Assembly (NCBI GenBank): GCA_963682175.1
Contig: OY821774.1
Span: 46,452,201 to 46,516,200 of the forward strand
DNA from: Triglochin maritima
Lineage: Eukaryota > Streptophyta > Magnoliopsida > Alismatales > Juncaginaceae
Length of the DNA: 64,000 bases
Direction: 5' to 3'
A program made the position numbers and the translations under genes. Below are positions 1 through 13,900 of the stretch, piece by piece. The notes under the pieces are model-generated. The model searched no databases and was not told the DNA's origin. It saw only the letters and a list, made by a program, of their open reading frames with translations. Position 1 is the first letter of the stretch. Each line of letters opens with the position of its first letter.

Positions 1-1613
1 TATTTCAGTTTAATTGTTATTTTCTACTTTAAATTTAGTACAATATTCCCTATTTCAGAAAAGTTGGTGTATTTCAGTATAAAATTCGTACTTAAATCCT
101 AACTATTTTATCAAAATATAAACCCCATAATTATTATAACAAATACCAATAAATCTTGTATTGTTAAATTTTTTATCATTTTTAATATGTTCTTTAAATC
201 TAATTATTTTTAAAATATTTTTTCTAATTGTTTTTATTTTTGTTCTTAATTTTTTCCTGAATCGACCTCAAAAAAATAACTTAATTTTTCAATACGTTCT
301 CCCTTACACATTATTCAGGGGTTGATTTTGAAAAAGAAATTAAAAATACAATTTTTTTTTTTAAAAAATAAAAACAATTATAAAACATGTTTTAAAAAAA
401 TATAAAAATATTTAAAAAAACAAAACAAAACAAACAAATACACGACCAACCGGTGGATGACCTGGTCGACGACGAGTCGATCGTGGGAATGACGGACTGG
501 TTGATGGTCTAAGACGCAACAACCCACGTGGCAGGGGACTAGGCGGATTCTTTCATTTCCTCCGGACCTAAGTTCAAACCTTGTGATTAATTTTTTTGAT
601 GTGATGCAAATTGTCAAACACTTCCAGTTTAAAAGTAGAAGTCCACCGACTTTTGAGTTAAAAAAAATCGGGATTGTCAAGAAAAAAAAGGCTTAGCCAA
701 TTGTATCGAAGTGGCCTACATACCAAGCTAAGCTTTGTTATTCTTTAGCCGTCACTAACGTCAAATTTTCAAACCTTTGAAGTTAGAAAATCCAAGAGAA
801 CACATCCATTGACCTAAAACTACATAACAAAACAAAAAATGTGACATTACTATGGGCGTCTAGTGCTAGGTTTCGACCAAATAAGATAATAACTCATGCA
901 AGACTGTCCTCACTGGCTTGTTTATATTCATGGAATCTTGTGATTTTAATTGAATAGTCTTTGAGTACAGAGAGAGACATGACTAAAATCAAACATCATC
1001 TCTAAAGTTGTTGGGTTAGTTGGATTGGCGAAGACTCGGTGGGTGAGATCTAGTCGCATGTGAATTTCCCAACTTCGAATAATATCATTTGTTCACCAAT
1101 TATTTTTGGAAATTTTACAAATAATTCAAAACTATTGTTTAGTCCATGGCACCTTAGATAACATAGCTAAGAAAACTTCAATTGTATACCTTCATTTTGA
1201 ATCTCGATCAAAATATCTTTTTTTAGATATGTTGTACCGATGATAAGAGACTTCTTAATGAACCTTTAAACGGACAAAAGAAAGATCATTTCTTAAAACT
1301 GTTCTTTTATGTGTGTAAAAGGCAAATGCTTACCAAATAAATGTTTAATACAAAAGAGAGAAGAAAAAGAATGAGGAAGTTACAGTAACACGACTAACGG
1401 CAATTAAGAAGGTTCATCCTGTCATTGTTCAAAGTTCAAACTATAAAAAACATATCATATTCTTTGTAAGATTCAACAAAGACCAACATTTCAAAAACCC
1501 AGTACCCAAAAATACCATTATAATGGTTTAGTTGGGTGGAGTAAGATCAATGACAGTTCGTGCACTATTTTTTTGGTCATTTGGCGCCGTCTTGAAATAA
1601 ACTAACAAGACCG
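1..1613. other. AT-rich intergenic DNA, no gene recognised
   Basis: I see no coding exon series, RNA gene or element with clear ends here. Short open frames, such as the one at 378-680 on the minus strand, are low-complexity and resemble no family I know. Confidence 0.6.
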
Positions 1614-2394
1614 AGGGTCCGTTTTGGTAACAACTTTTGGGTTGATTATTGGAAAATTCATTGAGATTTTGAAAATTAATTCCCAAACGAAAAAAAATTA
1701 AATGAAGAGTTTTTTTGGAAAAGTTGATTTTTGAAACCCTCAATTCTTATACATTTCTCTCTCATCTAAAAAGCTAATTTGAGGCTGCTTTTTGTAGCTT
1801 TTTTATTGTTACCATTTCAGTTTACTCATTTACCCTCATTATTCTTAAATAATACTATTATTTCAAATATTGAAAATTTACGAGGTTACAAAGCAATCTT
1901 ATTCTAAATATTAATATTATCATAAAGGTTACCCCTTGAAATATTAATATTATATCATAATTGTTAATAATAATGCCATCACAGTTGGTTTTACAAGTAA
2001 ATTTTAATTTTCTTCATGTGTTGTCATTCTGGGAAGATTGTTAATAAAAATACTCATCTCTAATGTCTTGATTTTGTCAAAGTTGATTTCGTGATTAAGT
2101 GCTAATGTTGGTGATTTTTTGTATTGAGAAATAATGAGAGAAATATGAAAAAAAAATGTTTTACCACTATTACTTGCAAGAAATTGTTATATCATAATTG
2201 TTATATTTAACAAATGCTAGCTTTAGGTTAAAACTTAAAAGGGTATTTTAGTAATTTTTGAGAAAGCAAAATCTAGATAGCCAAACAAAAACAACTGAAA
2301 ATCACTTTTCTCAAAAATCAGTTTTTTTTAGATTTTGAGAAAAATCAGATTCTCCCTATAATATTGATTCCAAAAGCTGTTGCCAAACGGATCC
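1614..2394. mobile_element. Non-autonomous hAT-like element (MITE) of about 780 bp
   Basis: The two ends form a terminal inverted repeat. The left end reads GGGTCCGTTTTGGTAACAAC, and the reverse complement of the right end reads GGATCCGTTTGGCAACAGC; both continue into CTTTTGG. The interior is AT-rich and has no coding capacity. GGGTCCGTTTGG-type ends are common in plant hAT-type MITEs. I did not find a convincing 8-bp target duplication, so the outer limits are good to only a few bases. Confidence 0.6.
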
Positions 2395-3091
2395 TGACTT
2401 TTTTATATCACAAATTTCGGTTAAATAAGTAAGCCCTTTACATGTATGGATATACTCTTTATATTCATTTTTATATAACATTTCCTTTAATAATGGGAAA
2501 TCTAGATTTCATTCTATGTCAATTCAACCATGCTTGGTGCTAGACATTCAGCTCCAGGGCTACAAAAAGGTTAAAGGTATTTTGCCCGTAAATGTGTACT
2601 TCGACACTCTTGTACTATACTGATTTTGATTAATTTCATTAACGTATCTTGTTATTGGTATTTTAAAATATTCAAGGGGTGTCGAAACATAAAGGAGTAA
2701 AAAGTCTAGGGGGTCAAAATTGCATAAGATCTCCAAAATATTAGACGAAACCCAGGAGCCAAATCAAAAGGGATAAAAATAATAATAATACAAAGGTCAC
2801 TCAACCCACCTGTTCAATATGTAGCACCGCCACTTATTTCAAACATAAACGATGCTAACCATGTCAAGCAAGTCGAAATATGTAAGGACTAATCAATTAC
2901 ATATGGAAAAAAAATCCAAAATTGTCGACATTTATAGGGATTATAAATTTATTAGTGTCAAAATCTATAAGAATCTCACAAACTAAGCAAATTTCTAAAA
3001 TCAAAGGGTACGTATACTTACTCAATGCTCTCTGGTTGGCAACACCGTGAGTAGTCACGGTGCCACGTAGGGGTCAGGAGGGCCCCAAGTA
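2395..3091. other. Intergenic DNA, nothing recognised
   Basis: No exons, RNA genes or paired repeats could be identified in this stretch. Confidence 0.5.
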
Positions 3092-4071
3092 GTAGGCTGT
3101 CGTGTTGTGTACTATATATAAGCTCTATGTGTTGTGGCGTATCCGACCTATTTAATAATCGTGTTGTCAGACTTCTGCCGTATCAAATCTGTTTATAATC
3201 ATGTTTACACGACACGACCCGTTTATACACGATTATTAAACGGGTTACTTCGTGTACACATTTAACATGACTACCGTTTACACCATTAAACAATAATTCA
3301 TACACAATTAGTTTCGTTTATTACACGAATACCGGATTGCATGATTACACGTCATCCCGTTTAACACATGATTATTACCTGTAATAGTATTGTACAAAAC
3401 AAATATCAACACATGATTATTACTTGTTCGTCAGCAGCACGTCAGCTGCACTTGGTGTGGATGTTTCCACATCAGTATGTTCTTCTGCCTAAACACATTC
3501 ACGTGATTATTAGGTTGTAGTTTGAAATGGTGAAATATTACCACACAAGAACACTCAAGAACCTAACCTCCGGAGACGCGATCTTGACATTTTGTGAAGG
3601 CGAAGCCATCTTCTTTTAGTTGATCCAGCGAAGGAGAGGTTGAATGGAATGGAAAGCCGCTGGTGAGGCTTCAGAGAGAAACCATAAAAGAAAGTTTGAA
3701 GTTTTAAACCCTAAAAGTTTTAGTTTCATATATAATTGGTAAAATTATATATAAGTTTCATATGTATAAGTATGTCATTCAGTTCTTAGAATTTATTCAT
3801 TATAACTTATATATTACTTGTAGACTTGTCGGTATTAGTCGTGTATTAATCATATAGTATTCGTAATCGTGTAACTTATTGCCTGATTACTTATCGTGTC
3901 TTAATCGTGTTAATCATTTTTGCACCAGAAATTCATATCCAACTCATTTAATAATCTTGTTGTCATATCCAACTCATTTATTAATTGTGTTCAAATTCTC
4001 AATCTATAACCGCTAAGTTCGTGTTATTTTCGTGTTGTGTAATCATATTATGCGTAAAATTGACAGCCCTC
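3092..4071. mobile_element. Degenerate hAT-like non-autonomous element with a possible captured gene fragment
   Basis: The stretch is filled with subterminal repeats of the type CGTGTAATCGTG and ACACGATTATTAAACGGG on both strands. This pattern is typical of plant hAT derivatives. The right end (ATTGACAGCCCT) is roughly inverted relative to the left end (AGGCTGTCGTG). Between about 3538 and 3720 a more complex block interrupts the repeats: on the minus strand it has an ATG at 3607-3609, opens a 23-residue frame starting MASPSQNVKI, and is preceded by a leader-like sequence. This may be a captured 5' exon. No target duplication was found. Confidence 0.45.
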
Positions 4072-4751
4072 CCAACCCATTTGATTTTGAATTTTACGTA
4101 AAAAATACTAATCAAGATTTTGGCTGCTTACATTTTGAATTTCAGGTAGTTTAAGTACACAACAATTGAATTATACCCAACTAGTGTTTGAATTTTACCT
4201 AGTTAAATATACTTATATTGATTATTTTGAACCCGTTAGACGTTAGACTTTTTTCGGATGTCATACAATTTTTTTTCATTCGTGATACCGCCCTTAGCAA
4301 AGAGTTTCAACGGAAAAAGTAGTTGTTGAAACTATAGTTTGAGTCTTATTTATTAGCAATACTTGCTTTTGGTCCCCACACCTACAATATCATCAAATTC
4401 TTCCTATATGAAGATGCGAAAGAAATTTGAATTATAGGTTTGACATCATCACTGAAACCTCACCACATCTTCTCTTTCATGGCAGCACAAAAGATGAATC
4501 AAGATATATAAAGGTAATGCCATTTCGTGGACCATATCTTTCGTGATGTAATAATAAATTGTGACAACATATGGTGGGGACGAGACACCCACTAAACTGG
4601 CCATCCTTATGGTGATTAGTTGGACTTGCTAAGAGTGAGTCTAAACCTAATTATTTCTAGACAATCACATCACTTGCTTCTTTGCGTTATATGTATTTTT
4701 GGTGTTTTCCTTACGTTCTTTCCTTTTGAATTTGATAAATTCATATCTTGA
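4072..4751. other. Intergenic DNA, nothing recognised
   Basis: No gene or clearly bounded repeat was seen between the hAT-like element and the inverted-repeat arm that starts near 4752. Confidence 0.5.
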
Positions 4752-5741
4752 ACGCCCCGTTTTCGAAAAGCGGAGGAGGGGACGGGCAACCAATTGGGAA
4801 GGAATCCGTGTTTCGGTGTTTGACGAAACCAAATTAAATTAAGAGCTACGCTTTGAAAACCGCGTTACGAAGAAGTTTTTTTTCTGGTTTTTTTTGTTAT
4901 TGTCTATTGATCAAAAAGAAAAATGATTCAATTACACACCTTAGGTCCATTTCGTTGAAAGTCAATTTGTCATGACCTCCGGTCTCGACCACAAAAGATT
5001 GCATGGTCTTAACAGCCGATATCCCAGTATAATCATTGCACGATATACGTGCTCTGGCGGCCTCAGGGACGGTTCGTAATGAGATTGTCTTATCTTAACA
5101 CTCAAACCACATGTATCGACATATCCTCAATCCTTGGAGTCAGTGTTACCCGTATAAAAACACCACGATCGTAATGAGATTGTATTATCTTAACACCAAA
5201 ATCACAGGAATCGACATAACCTACGTAAAATGTTTTGGCTTCTTCAAAAAAAGGAAAAAAATATGTCCTCCTTAGGAACGTTTGACGACTGCTCTACTTG
5301 GGAAGAAACATTAACGATTTCAATTGGAGTACAAAGAGCATGAGAGGAGAACCAAAAGAAGGAAGAAATTGAAATGTTCTAACATAATGCGTCAAAAGGG
5401 AGACAAAAGGAAGAATAAACTTTCTCTGCTGTGTAGGAACGCCAAAACGAGAAGTGGACTGATTTGATATGCATTTAATATGATTTGAGATGCATTGGAA
5501 ATACAATAAAAAAAATAGAAGGAGAGAAATGTCAACTCAACAGCGTCCTTAAGCGAACGTCATGAATCATTTTTCTTTTTGAACAATAGACAATAACAAA
5601 AAAAAATCAGAAAAATAACTTCTCCGTAACGCGGTTTTCAAAACGCAGCTCTTAATTTAATTTGGTTTCGTCAAACACCGAAACACGGATTCCTTCCCAA
5701 TTGGTTGCCCGTCCCCTCCTCCGCTTTTCGAAAACGGGCGT
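4752..5741. repeat. Long inverted repeat (arms about 180 bp) abutting the DGK promoter
   Basis: The left arm (4752-4930) and right arm (5563-5741) are reverse complements over nearly their whole length with few mismatches or indels. Shared blocks include CTTTTCGAAAACGGG, CACGGATTCCTTCCCAATTGG, TTAATTTAATTTGGTTTCGTC and TTTTGAACAATAGACAATAAC-like sequence. The 632-bp spacer holds a short tandem duplication. The right arm ends about 10 bp upstream of the TATA box of the diacylglycerol kinase gene, so the left arm is probably an inverted copy of that proximal promoter, or the whole unit is a foldback element that landed there. A transcript crossing it would fold into a long hairpin. Confidence 0.85.
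5075..5222. repeat. Tandem duplication in the loop of the inverted repeat
   Basis: Two copies of about 52 bp begin CGTAATGAGATTGT and end in ATCGACATA. They start at 5075 and 5170 and are separated by about 43 bp. No function is apparent. Confidence 0.65.
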
Positions 5742-5750
5742 CGTCAACTC

Positions 5751-5758
5751 TATAAATA
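5751..5758 (+). promoter_or_regulatory. TATA box of the DGK gene
   Basis: The sequence CTATAAATAC lies 10 bp beyond the right inverted-repeat arm. It is followed by a pyrimidine-rich leader (CCCACTCTCCACCAGATTTTC) and then a splice donor at 5810. Transcription would start near 5780-5790. Confidence 0.65.
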
Positions 5759-5779
5759 CGCACCCACCGTAACGTCCCA

Positions 5780-7954
5780 CTCTCCACCAGATTTTCTCCT
5801 TCTCCGCAGGTACGAACCCAACCCTTGCTTGGTCTGGTTTGCTAGGGCTTCGATTGTGATCTTCGGGTTTTGACTGTCTGATCCTCCTAAGTTATCAGAT
5901 CCAATATTAAGCATCACCTTGCGAGTATTGCTGCATTTCAGTAGGAATTTGTCTTCCCTATTTTGGTTTTCAATTAGACTGTTAAGTCAAAGATTACATC
6001 AAACCTCAAGGTTTTGTTCGTCTGTTTCAAGCTAGTAGAGTAGAGGATAAGGAAATAGATTGGAACGAAAGGGAAAACTCTGGTATGCAGTGTAGGGATT
6101 AGATTCTACTTAACGACTCCATAAATGGTGGAGTTTTTTATATTCTTGTTTCAAAGACGAATCAGAAATGTATGGAATTAGATAGGTAAGGAATTATGAT
6201 TCAAGGGTTTGACAGATTTGTTTTATTGTATGAAGTAATCGGTTTGTTAATGTATTTGTGCCTATTCGTAGAGGAAGTGGTACTTCTGATGTGGATGGTG
6301 AAGAATAAGAAAGGAAATTGTATCACTGGGTTTTTGGTCTTTTTTTGAGCTTATGGATTAAAGTTGGGATGAGCTCACAGTTAATAAGTTTGTAGTTTTC
6401 AAAAGAGTTTTTGAAGGGGATATCCTTCCCTTCTGCTTTCAAAAGTAAAAGAATTTTCCGAGAATTCTTATCAGAAAGTTGTTTCTTCTTATTTTCTGTC
6501 CTAAATGGTGTAGTATTATTCTTTTAACATGGAGTTGGATCGATATGCTAGCAGTGCAGAGATTCGTGAATTGGAATAGAGGGATATGTCCTTGATTAGA
6601 TTTACCTTTTTTGCCTCTAAATAGATAATATTGAGCCAGGGTTCTTTAGCAGTTTTTGTTTACCTTGATTAGAAATGAATTTATATATAATGTCATAATG
6701 CGAGAGTATTCTGCGATGGGAACAGTGAGATGCTAAAAAAGATGTTATGAATCTTGTGATGCTTGTCACTATCTTATTGAGCAAAGGATGAAGTCATTGA
6801 TCAGTATCATTAATCTACTTCCTGTTTTTCCATATCAATCTAATCCCAAAATGATGGGAGTCCATCTCAAATTCAAAAAGTATCGACCCATATACACATT
6901 AAGAAAGCTCTTTAGGTCATGAAAAAGCATCCACCTGTGTTGGGTGTTGGAGAGATAGGCGATGGAACTGGGGGACAAGCTAGCTTGTTAAGAAACTGGT
7001 TGAATACCTGTAGGCGATAGTTGAGTTCCTAGGTTAAAAGATATCATGTAGGTAATAATTAATAGAAAGGATTTAAAAGAGGTGTTAATGGAGCAAGGTT
7101 AAAAATATGTTAATGGCGCAATTAAAAGGGGTGTTAGTGGAGACTGGAGAGAGTATAATCAAGAGATGCTTGACTTGTTGTAGTAGGTATAATTTAAGAT
7201 GACGAAAGGTTATTTGTTGAAGGACCAAGTACTAAGGACTAATCTACGTCGAACTAATGTATTATAGTAGATAAGTTTGAACTCGGATATTATTTGAAAC
7301 CAAATTATACATTTTCTATTTTGAATCTAATTGATAAATAAAACTTAAATTTGCAAAAAACTCATCATGGTGACATAATTTTAGCAAGAAAACATGTAGT
7401 TTAACATGTTTGAAGCAAGAAAATGACATTTTTAACAAGAAAAAACATGTTAGAAACAATAAAGTGATCTATCTAATGATATATCAAAAGGTAAATAATT
7501 TAGTTTTAGCATACTCGAACTTGAAACACGTATCCAAATTTGTTGGTATTTCAAATGTTCTGTACCACTTTCTTATCTGAATTTAAATTGGCAAGTTGTT
7601 AGGTACCAAATACCAATCAAATAGTATTTAAATCAAATCCGGTTACTTGGTAAATGGTAACCAATTAACCATTTGCACCCCACTTATCGAGATCTAAGGA
7701 AATCCATAATTTTAAGGGAACAACTTGGATTTTAAATAGGATGAAACATCAGAAGAAGGATAATTCATGAGATGAATTTGTTTTCTTTTAGAATAGCAAG
7801 GGCTTTGAATTTATGTTATGCAAATGAGTGTATTCAAATGATTTTGTAGCTTATGTAAAATCAATTTGGTCTCATCTTGCAGAGTGCATATAAAGTTTGC
7901 TGACTCACGTAGTCCTGTACTCATAAATTGTTGCTAACCTTGTTATCGCCAATC
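5780..7954 (+). other. 5' leader of DGK with a 2.07-kb leader intron
   Basis: A short leader exon ends at the donor in CCGCAG|GTACGA (GT at 5810-5811). The most likely acceptor is TCTTGCAG at 7875-7882, leaving about 70 nt of leader before the ATG at 7955. The intron start is T-rich, as in plant leader introns that boost expression. The exact acceptor is inferred, since the leader has no reading frame to check it. Confidence 0.5.
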
Positions 7955-10900
7955 ATGCATTTCGGAAGAATTGGTCGTCATTTGAGCCGGTATGTTCAAC
8001 TTCTTTCTCTAAATTGTTTTGCCATAATTACTGATATTCACGTGTTCCTTTTTCTACTGTCTGAATTTATCAATATTATCAGCCATAACAGTGAAAAGTC
8101 TGGGGGTTCTACTAAGGCTGAAAACTTTTTGGACACTTTCCGTATACCAAATTACATACTCAATCCAGAACATGAGGTGGATGATGCTCCATCTTCTCCA
8201 CCAACTTGTCCTGTCATCGTTTTCATCAATGGTAGAAGTGGTGGCCAACTTGGTGGTGAACTGCTAAAAACGTATCAAGCGCTTCTTAATGGAGAACAGG
8301 TAAGAAATTACATAATTTCTTGTTGATTAAATTTTCTATGAAATCGGAGTGAACATATTCTGTACCTCTTGTTTAGGTTTTCGATTTAGGCGCCGAAGCT
8401 CCTGAAAGGGTGTTGCAAAGGGTCTTTAGCAATTTGACAAGGCTGAAGCACAATGGTGATGACCTTGCAGCTAAAATTGAAGAGACATTGAGACTAATAG
8501 TGAGGCATACCTTACTATCACATTTTCTTTTCTTTACATCCTAAATGTCAAAAGCTTCAAAGCCTTGCAGAGGTTGCAATTTTAGGTAACATGTATGAAT
8601 TTTGTTAGGTTGCAGGTGGAGATGGTACTGCCAGTTGGCTCCTTGGGGTAATTTGCGACCTTAAATTATCCAGGGCACCTCCTGTTGCTACAGTACCTCT
8701 GGGGACTGGAAACAATCTTCCTTACTCATTTGGTTGGGTAATTAAATAATTTTTTTCTTTTTATCTTCTTAACTTTATGTCCTTAAATTAGGCTTATTTG
8801 ATTTAAATGTCACTTAATGTGCTTCTCAAGTTGATGCCAATAGTTTTTATTTAGGGAAGTCTAACAAAACTTCACTAAGTTTTTTTTAACATTCGGTGTT
8901 TGTTAGGATACATGTTATAATGTTGTAGAATGCGTAAGTTTTAGAAAGAGAACGAATCTCTTTGTAGAAGTAAGGTCCATTATGTTGTGCCATTATCCGA
9001 TAGATTCTAAATTCAACTGTCCAATTATGTCTAATATGTGAGTTACAGATAAGAAATCATGTTATTTTAACATTGTTTAGTAGATCATGAGTGAATTAGA
9101 CAAGTATAAACTGTTGTTTATCAACAAAGGAAATCTCATTGCAACTGAAATGAGGTCAAACGACATTCTAAGTTTCTAATACTTTCCTTATAGAATATAT
9201 GATTAGTCATATTAGTTATCTATCTTCCACATTTTTTATGTATTTCCTTATTTATTGACACTTGTCTATATAATTGACATACAATCCTATTGCAAAAAAT
9301 ATCAAAACCATACGTCCTTTCTAAGTGCATCATGGACTATATCAAATGACTATCTGATCAATCTGCATTTCTTATCTATTGTGAAATCGCAGATGGTTAA
9401 TTGCACTTTGCATTATTGGGTTAATTGGAAACAACTTCCTTGTTTTACAGCGGTAGGATTGCGTACACGTGACCCCTCCTTACCTCGCCTAGGTGGGAGC
9501 CTCTTTTGAGGCAATGGGGGTAATGTTGATGTTGAATACATCCTTTCTCTTATGCATCAACAATGTGCTTATTATTCAGCAAGTCTTTTATGTTCCACAT
9601 TAACCATTAAAATAGTCATGGTTGTACTATTATAGAAATTAAGGCTCTTGTCTTTTACTTAGGAGTAGGTATGTCAATTTTTGTGCAGGCGAAGAGAGCA
9701 AAAGCTAGTGAACAACTTTTTATCTGTCCTTTAAAGTGAAAAAAACTTTTCTTAGTTCATAGAACGGATCCTTAGAATCCAACATCATCCAAATGTTGAT
9801 CAGTATTTTGCATGCAAACTATTCCTGCAGGGAAAGAAGAACCCCGGGACAGATAGAGATTCTGTGGCAGCATTTCTTATGCAAGTGATGGAGGCTAGAG
9901 AAATGAAAATTGACAAGTAATTTTCCAAATTATAAAATCTGTGTATAATGCTTTGATATGCATTCCACTCATTAATTTTCATTAGTTTTTCTAGGGGTGA
10001 GCATCCGGTCGGGACCGGACCGGATTGGTGCAGATCGGTGACCGGACCAGATTTTTTAATATAAAAAAACAGAAACTGGACCGGTCACTGGAACCTGTAT
10101 TTTTGAAAAGTCCGGACCGGAACCCGGACCGGGTTTTGCACAGCCCTAAGTTTTTCACTAGCTTTTGTAATTATTTCTTTTTTATAGTATGCTTGGTATC
10201 TTTTGGCAAGTAGTATGCTTGGTATTTTGCTACATTTATTACTTCGTTAGTTGAGATTTGTGGGCTTTGTATACTATTTTGCCATTGTTTTTGCATAAAG
10301 CCACTTCTCGTTATCACCGTGCTGTAGTTAAATTCAACTTATCTCCTTCCGAATCATAGTGTGGTACACCAGCAATTATAGGTTAAGTTTCTTGATTGAA
10401 AGGAAAATTCAAGTTATCTCCAGAATTATACTGTTGTACATCAGGAATTCAGCTCTTTTATTATCTTTTCGTATTCCATTATCTTCATCTTGACACACAG
10501 TGATTGTATTTCTAAATGTTTTACTCATAAATATACATTTCAAAATGCAGCTGGCACATTATCATGAGGATGAGATCACCGGAGGAAGGACCTTGTGAAC
10601 CCGTTGCACCCTTGGAACTACCACATTCCTTGCATGCCTTTCATCATGTCTCAAGTGAAGACTCAGAGAGTCAGGTGTGCACTACTCCTTATCTGCATAC
10701 TACAACTCTACAAGTACTGAGGGAAACCATTTTTCTTGTGCTGATAGCTTTGTTTATGTGATTTTTACTCTATATGGCAGTTCATTTTATTTTTATAGTC
10801 TTGTAGTTCTGTACTTAACAAAAATAGAATATCTTGATGTTAGCTATTCTGAATCTCTGATCAAAATTGATTATTTAATCATTAACTTCTAGACTTAAGG

Positions 10901-13900
10901 GTCAGATTACTTAGCCTTGCTCGTTTCAGGTAAATGGTATGTGGAATATGTTGGATCACTTGATTTGATTCAAAAGAGAGACTCCATTTATTTCCCCATA
11001 TAGCTATCCTAGTGCCGGCACATGTTTATGTTACCCATCTGTTGCCATTAAGCTACTACTGCAGCAGGGATTGTTTGGTGAAGACTTACATGCTCAAGTT
11101 AGGTGCATTTAGTTATATACTGAATATTCAGCTTTTGAGAACTAGATGGCTAAAAATTTGGTTTGCAATATTGAATCACATTGATATTACTAAAATGATT
11201 GTTTGAAATATTGTTAAAGTAAAAAAAATGGAACCCCCCCCCCCCCCCCCCCCCAATTAGAAGCATTAGTAAAACTGTAAAACTATGCATTCTATTTTGA
11301 CACATAGCACACACTAAGCTTTTTTCCTGGAAGAACACAATGGCTAGGATGTAGATATGTTGTAGTTCAATTTTTATTTTGTTTAAGAACATTTAAAAAG
11401 AAATCACAATTTTCGTTTTTCTGTTAAAATGATAAACAAAAATTGTTACTTTTGTGTAAAATACCAGCTCATTTGTTGAATTTGAGTATTTGGCCTTCAT
11501 TTTGTGTATATAAATTTGCCAATGCTTTTCACCTTTAACATGATTTTAATGTTTATCAATTATAATAAATTGCTTTCTCTTTTACTTGGCTATGGTCTTA
11601 TTCCATAAATAATTGTGTTCCAACTATTGAATGCACTTGGATTTTGTGGACCTTGATGATAGAACAGCACATCTTTAATTTGAAATTGTTCCTTGACATT
11701 CGACTTGATAATCCCACTGATCAAACAAAAATGGCAATCCTCTTCTTTATTATGCTTGTCAACTCTTGCTTGCGAAAGTCAAATTACTCAGGAAAGGCAT
11801 GATCTGACTTGGTAAGTTAGTAGAGATTTAGGGAGTTTATTAACTATGTACCCTTGTAAATGTAGCAACAAAATATATACATCCTTATATGTTAAAAATA
11901 AATAAATACTGATATCCCTGAAGGTTTAGTTTTTCATGCTTATACTGTCCTATCTTCCTCTATTATGTGCGCTAAAAGTTGTCGAACTTTGTCTTTTCTT
12001 TTATATTGCTTGTATAACAATTCATCCCAGATGATCTAGATGATCGATTATATCATGTCAGGGCACTAGTGAAACTTTCGACTTTCAAAAAAAAAAATTG
12101 AAAATTGAAATGGTTCTTATTACATTGATAGACCACTTAATCCATGTCTCAAGAGTCAGATAACTATTCCATTGGAAAAGACCAGAAGAACAGTATTTAC
12201 GTGGTTAAATCCACTGTTTTAAAAACCGAACCGGACCGGCCGGTTCAACCGTGAACCGGTGGCTGGTCCGGTCCGATAAAGCCCAAAAACCGGAAATTGC
12301 ATTGAACCGGCTTGAACCGGCGGTTCGACCGGTCAAACCGGTTGAACCGGCCGGTTCAGACCGGTTCAACCTCAAATTTTGTGTATTTTTAATTTTAATT
12401 TACCTAAACTCCTTATGTACCTAAATTTCTTATTTGGATATTTATATATATTTATTTAATTATTTATGACGTCACCGGTTCAACCGGTTCAACCTTTGAA
12501 CCTTTAAGAATTCCGGTTCGACGTCCGGTTCGGTTCTGAAACCCATGGTTAAATCACATAAAGTTTGGCTATTGTCAAACATGACCCAAAAGATAGTAGA
12601 GGTATATGCACAAGTAAGTACCAATTCAGGGTTATGTGTAACTTAAAAGTATTCAACGGTTTAATATACATATCCATGTAATTTTCATATATGGAGGGGT
12701 TATATGTAGTATATACAAAACCACACGTGTTACTGATATCTCATTTCCTCAATGGGACACACTCAACACATAAATTGCCAAGGCTTATTCTACGATCAGT
12801 AGCAGGTTCTCATAGCATTTTGTTTCTCTTCAAGTTGCCTAGGTAAGCTTTGATGTATCTTGGATTGTTGCATACAATGGCAGTATGTTTAAATGTTTTA
12901 ATACTGCAAGTGCACGACATCGATGAAGACACGACAAGTACGGGTCGAATCCACAAGGAGGTTTGTCGACTCTGGTTCTTCAGAAATCAAGTGGCAAATA
13001 AGAAAGAAAAGATGTGATTATGCTAACCTAAGCTACAGTAAACTAGAAACTAACAAATGAGAAGATTAAAACACAAGACTACTAAAAGTAAGATAAACAA
13101 CTAACAAAAGGAAAGATGAAATTCGGTAAGGAAAACCCCTAAGGAGTGGAGTGTGTGCACACATGTAATAAGATGATGAATAATGCATTCAGTAGGCACA
13201 AATGTAAGTAGTGTTTTCATGTATAGGAATTGTCTAAAGTTATGACAAAACATATCAATCTAAACAAGCAATCTAATCACTAACCTAGTTGATTAACATT
13301 CATATTCACAAGTTGGTTATTTCAGAACCTAAACAAGCATGAGTGGTGTCTAATAGTTGTGGCAAAACTCATCAAGTGAAATGTTTTACTCTAAACAAGC
13401 CAGTATACATTCACATTTATCAACACATTGGAAAATAAAGTATTCTTTTCCATTATTTATTGCATATATGAACATTATCTTCACCCCTAAATGTGGATGA
13501 AACTACTCACTAATCATTAATTTAACAACCATATAAAGAAATGAAGACATTCTAATTATATTATGATAAAGAAAACAAACAAACTAAACATGCAAGTATC
13601 AAAATAAAGACAAAATAAAAGTAACAAAATTATGAAGAATTATTTTATTTATATGACTCACATTACAAGTGACATTCTTCTCCACCTTCAGTTTTTGCTC
13701 AAAAGCGTTATTCCAAGTAAAGAGAATGTCACGAAGCAATGAGTGAATACAAATGAAGAAGAAGAGTTCTATTTATAGCCATAGAAAAAGGTAATCCGGG
13801 ACAAACTCCCGGTATGAGATTAAACGTATAGCAAAAATAGACTAAATACAACCTAATTTATAACACGCCAAAGTCTTAGCGGATCCAGACCAAAACCAAT

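Noticed and set aside
378..680. 100-codon open frame on the minus strand near the window start
   Set aside because: It is composed of low-complexity and T-rich sequence, resembles no family, and has no splice partner or promoter.
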